Source: Litoribacter populi
GTDB taxonomy: Bacteria; Bacteroidota; Bacteroidia; Cytophagales; Cyclobacteriaceae
DNA length: 64,000 bases
Direction: 5' to 3'
Assembly (NCBI RefSeq): GCF_007483685.1
Contig: NZ_VMKN01000002.1
Coordinates: 521,452-585,451, forward strand
In this document: in pieces, positions 51,256 to 59,546 of the stretch
How the letters are laid out: each line of letters opens with the position of its first letter
How positions within the stretch are numbered: the stretch's first letter is position 1
Made by a program: the position numbers and the translations under genes
Notes under the pieces: generated by a model
Databases searched by the model: none
What the model was told of the DNA's origin: nothing
The model's input: the letters and a program-made list of their open reading frames with translations, nothing else

Positions 51256-52206
51256 ATGAACCCACTTGTAACCGGAATCCACCATATCACAGCCATCGCA
51301 GGAGATCCTCAGAAGAACGTTGATTTTTACACCGGAATCCTCGGTTTGAGGATGGTGAAAAAGACCATCAACTTTGACGCCCCGGACGTGTACCATTTGT
51401 ACTACGGCGATGAACTGGGAAGCCCAAGTACGATCTTAACCTTCTTCCCATTCAAGGGAGCCAGGAAAGGGACCAAGGGTGCAGGAGAACTGACTTATAC
51501 GGCATTTTCCATTCCCAAAGATGCACTGGAATATTGGAAGTCTAGGCTGGATAAATATCAGGTGACCCACTCAGACGAGCAAACCCGCTTTGGGGAGGCT
51601 TTGATCAGGTTTGAAGATCATGATGGTCTGGGAATAGAATTGATTGCCACGGACAAGGACAGCAGGAAACCCTGGACATATGGCCATATCCCTGCTGACA
51701 AAGCCATCTTGGGTTTTTATGGAGCTACGCTTAATCTGCGGGCAAAAGACCTTACAGAGAAGCTTTTGACCGAACTGATGGACTACCGCTTTATAGGAGA
51801 GGAAAATGGAAGGTACCGCTATGGCACTAAAGGCGAGCCGGGAGATATCATTGACATTGTATTGGACAAAAGCGGCAGACCGGGAATGCAAAGCGCCGGA
51901 ACAGTGCACCACATTGCTTTTAGAACTGACAATGAAGACACCCAGCTTAAAATTCAGCGTAAGCTGATGGAAAATGGCGTGCAGGTGACTGAGGTCAAAG
52001 ATAGAAATTACTTCAAATCAATTTACTACAGAGAGCCAGGAGGGGTGTTGTTTGAAATTGCCACCGACGAACCTGGATTTGCCGTGGACGAAGAAGTGAA
52101 ACATTTGGGTGAGGCCTTGAAACTTCCGTCATGGGTAGAACCTCAGCGGGACAAAATCGAGTCACAACTTCCAGAAGTTAAATTAAACGTAAACCAATAT
52201 GTCTGA
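51256..52206 (+). CDS. Ring-cleaving dioxygenase (MhqO-like, VOC superfamily)
   Basis: A 316-residue protein with two tandem vicinal-oxygen-chelate modules. Iron ligands are His in GIHHITAIAGDPQKNVDFYTG near residue 9, His in AGTVHHIAFRTDNEDTQ near 218 and Glu in EPGGVLFEIATDEPGF near 267. This is the MhqO/LinE-like group of extradiol dioxygenases that attack hydroquinones. The ATG at 51256 is taken as start because homology (NPLVTGIHHIT) begins there. The hydrolase gene overlaps its end by 8 bp, so both are translated together. Predicted role: detoxifying hydroquinones or related aromatic compounds. Confidence 0.88.
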   Translation: MNPLVTGIHHITAIAGDPQKNVDFYTGILGLRMVKKTINFDAPDVYHLYYGDELGSPSTILTFFPFKGARKGTKGAGELTYTAFSIPKDALEYWKSRLDKYQVTHSDEQTRFGEALIRFEDHDGLGIELIATDKDSRKPWTYGHIPADKAILGFYGATLNLRAKDLTEKLLTELMDYRFIGEENGRYRYGTKGEPGDIIDIVLDKSGRPGMQSAGTVHHIAFRTDNEDTQLKIQRKLMENGVQVTEVKDRNYFKSIYYREPGGVLFEIATDEPGFAVDEEVKHLGEALKLPSWVEPQRDKIESQLPEVKLNVNQYV

Positions 52207-52819
52207 AATCAGCCGAGAAGGACTTTCATTGCAGGAAGCCAATAAGGTAGCCATTATGATACATGGCAGAGGTGCCAATGCAAATAGCATTTTAAGCCTA
52301 AAGGATTATTTAAATCTGGAAGGCTTTGCTTTACTGGCTCCGAATGCCCAAAACGGCACTTGGTACCCATACAGTTTCATGGCCCCCGACGCACAAAACG
52401 AACCTGCTTTTAGCCAAGCTATAAAGCAAATCGGAGAATTGGTTCAGGAATGTATGGAACAAGGCTTCGATTCAGAGGATATCTTTTTTATTGGCTTTTC
52501 GCAAGGAGCATGTTTAGCCTTGGAATATGCCGCACAGCATGCTTCAAAGTATGGAGGAGTGATAGCTTTTACCGGTGGCCTGATAGGTGAAAAGATCAGG
52601 GAAGAAAAATACCAGGGTGACTTTGCCGGCACCAAAGTCTTCATCGGTAGCAGCAACCGCGACATGCACGTCCCCCTCTCCCGAATCCAAGATTCCGCTA
52701 AGCTCATAGAAAAAATGGGCGCCAATGTCAAAACCCTAATCTTCGAAGACCCCCAACACACCATCCGTGAGGAAGAGATGGATTGGGTGAATAAGAATAT
52801 ACTTTTAGACGAGGTTTAA
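52199..52819 (+). CDS. Carboxylesterase/phospholipase-like hydrolase (MhqD-like)
   Basis: A 206-residue alpha/beta hydrolase. The oxyanion segment MIHGRGANANS starts near residue 22, the nucleophile elbow GFSQG has Ser101, the acid is in GSSNRDMHVP, and the catalytic His is in EDPQHTI near 190. It matches the short predicted carboxylesterases of the YpfH/MhqD type. The start codon overlaps the dioxygenase stop (ATGTCTGA). It probably hydrolyses a ring-cleavage product. Its 3' end runs into a GGTTTAAG-type array. Confidence 0.87.
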   Translation: MSEISREGLSLQEANKVAIMIHGRGANANSILSLKDYLNLEGFALLAPNAQNGTWYPYSFMAPDAQNEPAFSQAIKQIGELVQECMEQGFDSEDIFFIGFSQGACLALEYAAQHASKYGGVIAFTGGLIGEKIREEKYQGDFAGTKVFIGSSNRDMHVPLSRIQDSAKLIEKMGANVKTLIFEDPQHTIREEEMDWVNKNILLDEV

Positions 52820-52858
52820 GGGTTTAAGCGGCCTTCGGCCTGGGTTAAGGTTTTAAGG
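52820..52858 (+). repeat. GGTTTAAG-type array touching the stop codon
   Basis: The coding sequence ends GAGGTTTAA and the next bases continue GGGTTTAAGC. A GGCCTTCGGCC hairpin and further GGGTTAAGG and TTTTAAGG units follow. The first unit overlaps the stop codon itself. An ATCCGTGTAATCTGTGGTG stretch near 52905-52923 is another member of the GTGG-type repeats. Confidence 0.55.
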
Positions 52859-52938
52859 ATGGCGTTTCTTAGCGTTGTTCCGTTGTTCAATCATATATCA
52901 AATCCGTGTAATCTGTGGTGAACCCTCCTAAACACCAA

Positions 52939-52968
52939 AAAAGCCGATCATTCTCATGATCGGCTTTT
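52939..52968. terminator. Bidirectional terminator between convergent genes
   Basis: AAAAGCCGATCAT (52939-52951) pairs perfectly with ATGATCGGCTTTT (52956-52968) around TCTC. It lies between the hydrolase (+) and the ompH gene (-). Confidence 0.93.
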
Positions 52969-52989
52969 CTATTGCTATATTATCTCTAA

Positions 52990-53571
52990 TTACTGGTTCT
53001 GACCAGGAGTAGGTACGTTCTGACCTGGAGTAGCCTGTCCGTCAGCTGGAGCAGATACCCCAAGCTTAGCCAATACCAAATCAGTGAAGTTGTCATCATC
53101 TCTTGTGTAAAGCAACACTGGAGCTTGACCCGCAGTCTCAGAGAATACGTGCGTGTAATTGTTTTCAGCAGCTACCGAGTTGATCGCGTTGAATACCTTC
53201 GTCTGTACTGGCTCAAGCAATTCCTGAAGTTTTCTCTGGTAAGAAGACTGTGCGTCTCTCTCGTATCTTTGGATCTCTTCAGACATCTTCTGAAGCTCCT
53301 GCTCTTTCTGAGCTCTTGCTTCTTCAGTCATAGTCTGTGCAGACTGTTGGTAAGTCTGAACTTGTCTTTGGAAATCCTGCTGCTTAGTTTGCATCTGTGT
53401 GCCCAGTTGGGTACTGTAATCTTGAATATCAGCTCCGATTTGCTCCATTTCTGGCATCAAATCCATGATGTAATCAATGTTAGTGTATCCGATTTTTAAA
53501 TCTTGTTGGGCTTGAGCCGCAAATCCTAAGCAAAATACAGCGATAGCTGAAAGGATAATTCTTGCTTTCAT
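52990..53571 (-). CDS. OmpH/Skp-like periplasmic chaperone, second copy
   Basis: A 193-residue periplasmic chaperone for outer-membrane protein precursors. Signal peptide MKARIILSAIAVFCLGFAAQA, then a beta-strand start (KIGYTNIDYIMDLMPEM), a long coiled-coil tentacle (about 55-130, Gln- and Glu-rich) and a closing strand segment TKVFNAINSVAAENNYTHVFSE. The C-terminal tail is Pro/Gln/Gly-rich (PGQNVPTPGQNQ). It follows another ompH gene and bamA on the same strand, the standard Bacteroidota arrangement. It is the last gene of that cluster, before a terminator. Confidence 0.9.
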   Translation of the reverse strand: MKARIILSAIAVFCLGFAAQAQQDLKIGYTNIDYIMDLMPEMEQIGADIQDYSTQLGTQMQTKQQDFQRQVQTYQQSAQTMTEEARAQKEQELQKMSEEIQRYERDAQSSYQRKLQELLEPVQTKVFNAINSVAAENNYTHVFSETAGQAPVLLYTRDDDNFTDLVLAKLGVSAPADGQATPGQNVPTPGQNQ

Positions 53572-53600
53572 AGTCTAGGTTTTAATTTGTTGATTTATTT

Positions 53601-54119
53601 TTAATTTTCTTCTAATCCTAATTCTTCAATTACAAACTCGGAATAATCATGCCTTGGATCGGTGTAGATCATCGAAAGACTGGAGGCCTTGTCAAACAGT
53701 ATTGCCAGCCCATTTCGCCTGCTCACCCGCTCTATGGCGTCAAATATCTTTGACTGCAGCGGCTGTAGCAACTCAGCCTGTTTTTGGTAATATTGCCCGT
53801 TGGCTCCAAAAACACGGCTGTTGAAAGCATTGGCGGCCTTTTCCTTTTCTTTGATCAGGGCTAGCCTTTCTTCGTACATCTCTTCCGTAAGCAGGACTTC
53901 TTCCGCTTTGAGGGCATTATACATTTCGCGGATCTCATCTGTCAAAGCTTTCGCTTCTTTCCGCCACTCCGAACCGATGGATTCCATTTCACTCTGTACT
54001 TCTTTGTATTCGGGATGTTTGTTTAAAATATACTCCGAGTCCACATAGCCTATTTTTTGCCCATAAGAAGCAAACGTAAATAAGCAGAACAAAAGTAATA
54101 ATTTTAGACGATTTAACAT
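53601..54119 (-). CDS. OmpH/Skp-like periplasmic chaperone, first copy
   Basis: A 172-residue protein with a signal peptide (LNRLKLLLLFCLFTFASYG), the opening KIGYVDSEYILNKHPEYKEV and a helical tentacle region of about 75 residues. A paralogue of the adjacent 193-residue protein with about the same layout but without its Gln-rich tail. Its start is 3 bp beyond the stop of bamA, so co-translation is likely. Confidence 0.9.
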   Translation of the reverse strand: MLNRLKLLLLFCLFTFASYGQKIGYVDSEYILNKHPEYKEVQSEMESIGSEWRKEAKALTDEIREMYNALKAEEVLLTEEMYEERLALIKEKEKAANAFNSRVFGANGQYYQKQAELLQPLQSKIFDAIERVSRRNGLAILFDKASSLSMIYTDPRHDYSEFVIEELGLEEN

Positions 54120-54122
54120 ATT

Positions 54123-56882
54123 TTATCTAAACTGTTGCCCGATGGTAAAGTGGAATTGTCCTCCACTTGGCTGTCTCTGACCTGGCATAGGATCAAATCC
54201 ATACCCCCAATCAATACCCAATAGACCAAATGCTGGCATAAAGATCCTAGCACCAAAACCTGCTGATTTCTTCAAATCATACGGGTTAAAATTAGCATAA
54301 TCACCCCAAACATTACCCGCTTCCGCAAAACCTAAAAGGAAGATTGTTGCTGATGGATTTGGGGATACTAAGAATCTAAGTTCCATTACATGCTTGTTGT
54401 AAGCCACACCACCACCACCTTGTCCAGGTCGTCCCATTTGATTAGTCCCTACAAGGGATTGATTTTCATAACCTCTCAAACCGATAATTTCTCTACCAAG
54501 CGCAAAGTTGTTGAAGGTCATACCATCACCACCCATTACGAATCTTTCAAGAGGAATGATACCGACTCCATCACCATAGGATCCCAAGAAACCCATGTGG
54601 GTTCTGGCACTCACTACAAGTTTATTCATCCCCAATACCGGAGTATAGAAAGTCGCATCAAACATCCACTTATGATATTCCAACCACTTGAACCTTTCTT
54701 CATCCGGAGACTCACGGTTCACGTTTGGATTCATAGTAGTATAAGGCGGAGTAAAGTCAGCACTCAAGGAGATGTTAGACCCGAACCTCGGGAAAATCGG
54801 ACTATCCACGTTATTTCTCGATACCGTGGTATTCCAGTTCAAGCTATTTGCTCTACCGGTATTATAACTAAGTCCGAACATGTTTCCGAATTCATTGAAT
54901 TCATAAACCTGGAACTGAAGGGAGTTGCTGAAGAAGAAATAATCATCAGGCCAAGTTACCCTTCTGGCCAGACCTAAAGTCGCACCGGTAATCTTGAAGT
55001 AACCCAACTCTTCTCCAAAACCTGCTCCACCGCCCATGCCGCCCATGCCACCCATACCCATGCCGCCCATGCCCATCATGCCACCCATGCCCATGCCGCC
55101 CCAGTTCATCTGGCGCTGGATGGAGTGATTGACACTAAAGCTTAAAGCATTTGGTTTCTTGCCACCAAACCATGGTTCGGTAAGGGAGAAACTATAGTTC
55201 TGGAAGTTTGGACCGTTGGCCTGTACTCTTAGGGAAAGTTTTTGTCCGTCACCTACTGGCAATGGTCTCCATTTGCTGAAGTTGCCGATGTTTTTCACCG
55301 AGAAGTTATTGAATACCAACCCGACTGTACCTACAAATCCGAAGAATCCACCCCAACCTCCTGAGAGTTCAATCTGGTCATTTGGTCTTTCTTCAAGTTT
55401 GAAAATGATATCCACAGTGGCATCTTCAAAATTTGGACGCATATCCGGATCAATCGTCTCTGGATCAAAGTAACCCAGCTGGGAAAGTTCACGGATAGTC
55501 CTAACCAAGGCCGCTCTGTTAAATTTCTGGCCAGGAAGAATTTTGATCTCCCTCATCACCACGTGATCGGATGTACGCTCATTACCTTCTATGGCCACAC
55601 TGTTCACAGTCACTTGCGGACCTTCAAAGACCCTCATTTCAATATCAATGGAATCCGCCTGCACATTTACCTCTACCGGATCAATCTGGAAGAAAAGATA
55701 ACCCTCATCCTGGTAAAGGGAACTGACATCATCACCTCTCTGAGGATCATAGTTAAGCCTTTTCTCAAGTCTTTCCTTATTGTAAATATCACCTTTAGTA
55801 ATGCCCAACTTGGTTCTCAACACTTCATCGTCATGGATGTAGTTACCTGTGAAAGTAATGTTTCTATAATAATACTGATTGCCTTCTTCTACATCAATGT
55901 CAATATTGATGGTATTTTTACCGAAACTGTACACTGTATCTCTCAATACTGCAGCATCTCTATACCCTCTAGTTTGATAAAAATTGATCAGGCCTTCTCT
56001 GTCTTCTTTAAAGTCTTTTGCAACATATTTAGAAGAATTGAAGAAGTTAAGCTTGAAGTTCTTGTTCATATAAAGCTTCACATCTTCATCAGAAACCGGA
56101 TTTCTATACACAATCGCCTCTTTTACATCCTGAGGTCTGGCATTGGTAAGACGGGAATATAGATCCTTGAAAATATGAACACGAGCATGTTCATTGGTGT
56201 TTTTAAGCTTTCTTTTGATTCTCCCGTCAGAGATATTCTCATTTCCGGAAATGCTTATTTCATTGATTCTTACTTTTGAATTCTTAACAACATCAAATCT
56301 TAAAAGAACGCTGTTGGGTAGGGTCTCATCCCTAACTTGGGTTACTTTCACCTCGGTATTGAGGAAACCCTTATCTACAAAGTACTGTCTGATGTTACGC
56401 TGTGCATTGTTCAACACATCATCACGCACTACCCTGCCCCTGATTTTGATCTTATCGCGAAGCTCACTTTCCTGAGTTTTATTTACCCCAGTAAATTCCA
56501 CCCGGCTAAATCTTGGTCTTTCGGTAAGTTCAAGCAACAGGTGAATATCCTCACCTTCAATTTTGGTGACTAAGATTTTCACATCACCTATGATACCCTG
56601 TCCCCACAGTTTCTTCAAAGCAGCTGAAACCTCATCACCTGGTACACTGATGCGGTCACCTACTTTGAGGCCTGATAGGGAGATAATAGCATTCTCATCC
56701 AAAGTGGTAAGTCCCACTGCGGAAATTCCGGCAATCGTAAAGGTCTGGGGTTTGGTGTAATCTAATTGTAATATGTCTACCGGCTTCTGTTGGGTGTACC
56801 TACTTTGTCCCAGGCGAATCTGGCCGAAGGTATTTCCCGCATAGATAAGGAAAAGTAAGACTATTAAAATTCTCTTCATCAA
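54123..56882 (-). CDS. bamA: Outer-membrane protein assembly factor BamA
   Basis: A 919-residue Omp85 protein: signal peptide (KRILIVLLFLIYAGNTFG), several POTRA repeats (about 45-510, e.g. VEFTGVNKT, ISGNENISDGRI, ITFTGNYIHDDEV, VAIEGNERTSDHV) and a beta-barrel. The barrel contains the L6 motif LRGYENQ near 803, equivalent to the V/L-R-G-F/Y of the family, and a terminal aromatic strand (GGQFHFTIGQQFR). A Gly-Met-rich insert of about 30 residues (about 590-620; 55021-55113) lies in a predicted extracellular loop of the barrel and is encoded by short GGCATG-like repeats. It inserts beta-barrel proteins into the outer membrane. uppS lies 1 bp upstream and two ompH genes downstream. Confidence 0.93.
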   Translation of the reverse strand: MMKRILIVLLFLIYAGNTFGQIRLGQSRYTQQKPVDILQLDYTKPQTFTIAGISAVGLTTLDENAIISLSGLKVGDRISVPGDEVSAALKKLWGQGIIGDVKILVTKIEGEDIHLLLELTERPRFSRVEFTGVNKTQESELRDKIKIRGRVVRDDVLNNAQRNIRQYFVDKGFLNTEVKVTQVRDETLPNSVLLRFDVVKNSKVRINEISISGNENISDGRIKRKLKNTNEHARVHIFKDLYSRLTNARPQDVKEAIVYRNPVSDEDVKLYMNKNFKLNFFNSSKYVAKDFKEDREGLINFYQTRGYRDAAVLRDTVYSFGKNTINIDIDVEEGNQYYYRNITFTGNYIHDDEVLRTKLGITKGDIYNKERLEKRLNYDPQRGDDVSSLYQDEGYLFFQIDPVEVNVQADSIDIEMRVFEGPQVTVNSVAIEGNERTSDHVVMREIKILPGQKFNRAALVRTIRELSQLGYFDPETIDPDMRPNFEDATVDIIFKLEERPNDQIELSGGWGGFFGFVGTVGLVFNNFSVKNIGNFSKWRPLPVGDGQKLSLRVQANGPNFQNYSFSLTEPWFGGKKPNALSFSVNHSIQRQMNWGGMGMGGMMGMGGMGMGGMGGMGGGAGFGEELGYFKITGATLGLARRVTWPDDYFFFSNSLQFQVYEFNEFGNMFGLSYNTGRANSLNWNTTVSRNNVDSPIFPRFGSNISLSADFTPPYTTMNPNVNRESPDEERFKWLEYHKWMFDATFYTPVLGMNKLVVSARTHMGFLGSYGDGVGIIPLERFVMGGDGMTFNNFALGREIIGLRGYENQSLVGTNQMGRPGQGGGGVAYNKHVMELRFLVSPNPSATIFLLGFAEAGNVWGDYANFNPYDLKKSAGFGARIFMPAFGLLGIDWGYGFDPMPGQRQPSGGQFHFTIGQQFR

Positions 56883-56883
56883 A

Positions 56884-57621
56884 TTATGATTTAATCTGCG
56901 CTCCGGTTTTGCCGAAACGTCTTTCTCTTTTTTGATAATCCAGTACGGCCTCGAACAAATGTTCTTTTCTAAAGTCCGGCCAGAGTATCTCCGTAAAATA
57001 AAGCTCTGTATAAGCCATCTGCCAAATGAGAAAATTACTTGTCCTCAATTCCCCGCTGGTTCTCACCAACAGTTCGGGATCCGGCAGCCCCTTTGTATTC
57101 AAATGCTCGGAGATCAACTCTTGGGTGATGTCCTCTGCACATAGTTCTTGGTTGGCGACTTTTTTGACAATCTGTTTTACCGCATCCTGGATTTCCCAGC
57201 GGCCGCTATAGCTTAAAGCCAGCACCACGGTCAAACCGGTGTTTTGGGAAGTTTTATCTTTTGCGTTTTGGAGGTTTTTTTGGCATTTTCGGGGAAGGCT
57301 CTGAATGTCCCCTATTGAGATGAGACGGATGTTGTTTTCCATCATATTTGGCACCTCGCCCGCTATGGTGTTTACGAGCAACTCCATCAGGGCATTTACC
57401 TCGTCTTGAGGTCTTGACCAGTTTTCGGTCGAAAATGCATACAGGGTCAGGTATTCTACACCTAGGTCACTGGCACCCTCGATAGTGTCCTTTACGGCTG
57501 TAAGGGCATTTTTGTGCCCAAAGATCCGCATTGCACCTTTCTTCTGTGCCCATCTCCCGTTGCCATCCATGATGACAGCTATATGACGGGGGATGTTGTC
57601 CTTGTCAATCGCTTCTATCAT
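56884..57621 (-). CDS. uppS: Isoprenyl transferase (undecaprenyl diphosphate synthase)
   Basis: A 245-residue cis-prenyltransferase making the lipid carrier for peptidoglycan and other polysaccharides. Motifs: HIAVIMDGNGRWA (catalytic Asp near 19), the FSTENWSRP segment, and RTSGELRTSNFLIWQMAYTE with the conserved Arg and Ser near 200. Only 1 bp separates its stop from the bamA start, a typical arrangement in this phylum. Confidence 0.95.
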   Translation of the reverse strand: MIEAIDKDNIPRHIAVIMDGNGRWAQKKGAMRIFGHKNALTAVKDTIEGASDLGVEYLTLYAFSTENWSRPQDEVNALMELLVNTIAGEVPNMMENNIRLISIGDIQSLPRKCQKNLQNAKDKTSQNTGLTVVLALSYSGRWEIQDAVKQIVKKVANQELCAEDITQELISEHLNTKGLPDPELLVRTSGELRTSNFLIWQMAYTELYFTEILWPDFRKEHLFEAVLDYQKRERRFGKTGAQIKS

Positions 57622-57699
57622 TCCTTTTTGTTCCTGTCTTATAAAATTCAGGGTACAAAAATGCTATTTCTTTTTCAATTATCTATTTTAAATAGCCAA

Positions 57700-58455
57700 T
57701 TAATTAAAATTAAAGCATTTGACTTGATGGAAGGAGTAGCTGACCGTAAGACCTAAAAAGTAATACCAGTCCTTATTGTCCCTATCTCCGAAGGTTAGGG
57801 CGTTCGGATTGGGTAAGTATTCATCTCCACCTATAGGAATTACCCTAGGGTGAAAATATTCAGGATTATGTTCTATCCGGTCGATGTAATCCGTAAAGGT
57901 AGCTCTGGCACCAAATTCTAAGGTCATAAACAATCTGTCTTTCACCTTATACTTTACACCAAGCCCAAAAGGGATCACAGGAGTACCAACATAATAATTG
58001 GTATTGTTGAATCCCAACTGATCCTCTCTACCCATAAAGAAGGCGAATCCCACACCAAACATGGCAAAAGGGGAAAACCTTACCGTGGATTGAGGATTGA
58101 GAAAGTCCAGAAAGTAATACTCCATCATCAGATGGGTTTCCACCATAGTGCCTCTGAAGGCTGCATTTCTTTCCAGGGCCATCGCATCGATAGGACGTAC
58201 GCTGTCTGCCGCATTGAGCCGGCCAATGGCCAAGCCTCCTCGCAAGCTCCACACATTATCAAAATTTCGTCTGCCAAATAACGTTCCTTGAAGGCCGGAC
58301 TGAGAGGGATCTATACGCCGGATCATGTCTCCGGTATAGGTCGAACCACCCAACCCGAAACCAATTTCATACTGTTGAGCAGCGGTTTTGTGCGACAGCA
58401 CAAAAGTTGCTAAAATCAATCCCAAACAGACATAATAGAATTTGGCTCTTTTCAA
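57700..58455 (-). CDS. DUF6089-type outer-membrane barrel protein
   Basis: A 251-residue protein with a signal peptide (KRAKFYYVCLGLILATFVLSHKTAAQ) and a beta-barrel pattern with GLGGSTYTGDM at the start and FLGLTVSYSFH near the end. The same family (DUF6089) normally sits between nadK and uppS in Bacteroidota. Its reading frame starts with TTG at 58455; no in-frame ATG or GTG was found nearby before an upstream stop. Before the IS3 insertion the gene would have been read from the nadK side; it may now depend on a promoter inside the element or in the 110 bp between. Function unknown. Confidence 0.8.
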   Translation of the reverse strand: MKRAKFYYVCLGLILATFVLSHKTAAQQYEIGFGLGGSTYTGDMIRRIDPSQSGLQGTLFGRRNFDNVWSLRGGLAIGRLNAADSVRPIDAMALERNAAFRGTMVETHLMMEYYFLDFLNPQSTVRFSPFAMFGVGFAFFMGREDQLGFNNTNYYVGTPVIPFGLGVKYKVKDRLFMTLEFGARATFTDYIDRIEHNPEYFHPRVIPIGGDEYLPNPNALTFGDRDNKDWYYFLGLTVSYSFHQVKCFNFN

Positions 58456-58538
58456 GTCGATGCAATTTATAAAGTAGTAAACGAATTAAAAACCTACCCT
58501 GGTATTTACCGGGTTAATATATGTTAAAAGCATTTATT

Positions 58539-58560
58539 GTACAAAGTACCAGGTACCAGG
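58539..58560. repeat. GTACC-type short repeat
   Basis: GTACAAAGTACCAGGTACCA followed by GG; related to the GTAC repeat at 13968-14000. It abuts the left end of the IS3 element. Confidence 0.5.
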
Positions 58561-58631
58561 TTCACCGGTGTCACGTCCTAAATTTACTTGACACTTTTTT
58601 TCTTTCAACTCTCTCCTAAATGCAACACCAG

Positions 58632-58702
58632 TTTTAGCCGGGGTTCTGTCAAGGCCGGAGCGGAGCGGAGTTCATTTAGCCTTGACAGGTTCTCGGCTAA
58701 AA
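58632..58702. repeat. Long inverted repeat at the end of orfB
   Basis: Two 24-nt arms (58632-58655 and 58679-58702, outer bases TTTTAGCCG and CGGCTAAAA, inner bases CTGTCAAGGC and GCCTTGACAG) flank a 23-nt loop; the middle of the arms has a few mismatches. The structure spans the orfB stop codon. It may block read-through or ribosomes from outside, as some IS elements do. Confidence 0.65.
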
Positions 58703-59490
58703 CTATCTTTGCGTTTATGGGAGGGGTGAAGTTCCGGCCGGTCATGAACCCTTGCTGGAATTTCCAACTTAAGTGACCAATGTGGCCTTCCCTCATTGTA
58801 AAACTTTACCGCCTGCTTGACAGCCGTAAAAGCTTCTGCACCGCTCTGATAAGTCAAATCCAACCCATATTCTTCTTTTAGAATACCGTTGACCCTCTCA
58901 GCCATTGCATTATCGTAACAGTATCCCGCCTGGCCCATGCTAGTGATAATACCATTCTTTTTCAACAGGTTTATATAGTTTTTGCTGCAATACTGGAACC
59001 CCCTGTCCGAGTGGTGCACCAGCCCAGCCGTACTGGAACACTGTTTTATGGCCATTTTTGCCGCCTCTACAGCCCACTTAGACTCCAATGTCCCAGCCAG
59101 GTGCCAGCCGACAATTTTGCGGCTGAATGCATCTGTCATCAAAAACAGGTATTTAAACGTATCCCGCACCCTGATGTAGGTAATGTCGCAAACCCAGGCT
59201 TGCCCAGGCATATTCCAGGTCTTACCGTTGAAATGGTCTTTGTACTGGTGGTACCTGTAGAAGGTCTGGGTGGTTACCGCATATTTCTTTTTGCGGATTA
59301 CCAAAAGCCCTTCCTGTCTGAGCAAGGCTAGAAACTTGTCCCTTCCCATCCCAGGGTCAATATCCCTGATATTAGCTTCCAGAAGCCTGTAGACCTTTTT
59401 ACTGCCCATCCTGGGGTGGTTTTTCCTTACCCTGCGGGCCATTTCAAGAATAAGGGTTCTGTCCACTTCTTGTCTGGCCAACTGCTTCAC
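58672..59490 (-). CDS. IS3-family transposase OrfB (DDE integrase domain)
   Basis: A 272-codon frame from a GTG at 59490. The rve/DDE domain has Asp102 (WVCDITYI), Asp162 (VHHSDRGFQY) and Glu198 (DNAMAERVN). The second Asp and Glu are 35 residues apart, as expected for IS3. An HTH_21-like segment (RMGSKKVYRLL) precedes it. The open frame continues upstream past the GTG in the -1 frame of orfA, so the active transposase is probably the OrfAB fusion made by frameshifting. Catalytic residues are intact. Confidence 0.9.
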   Translation of the reverse strand: MKQLARQEVDRTLILEMARRVRKNHPRMGSKKVYRLLEANIRDIDPGMGRDKFLALLRQEGLLVIRKKKYAVTTQTFYRYHQYKDHFNGKTWNMPGQAWVCDITYIRVRDTFKYLFLMTDAFSRKIVGWHLAGTLESKWAVEAAKMAIKQCSSTAGLVHHSDRGFQYCSKNYINLLKKNGIITSMGQAGYCYDNAMAERVNGILKEEYGLDLTYQSGAEAFTAVKQAVKFYNEGRPHWSLKLEIPARVHDRPELHPSHKRKDSFSREPVKAK

Positions 59491-59546
59491 GCGGCTGTAA
59501 TATGCTGAAGTCGAGTAACCGAAATACCTGCAAAGTGTCCTTATAC

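Noticed and set aside
55563-56162. 199-codon frame antisense to bamA
   Set aside because: Lies wholly inside bamA on the other strand, with no recognisable domain; bamA is a well-supported gene.
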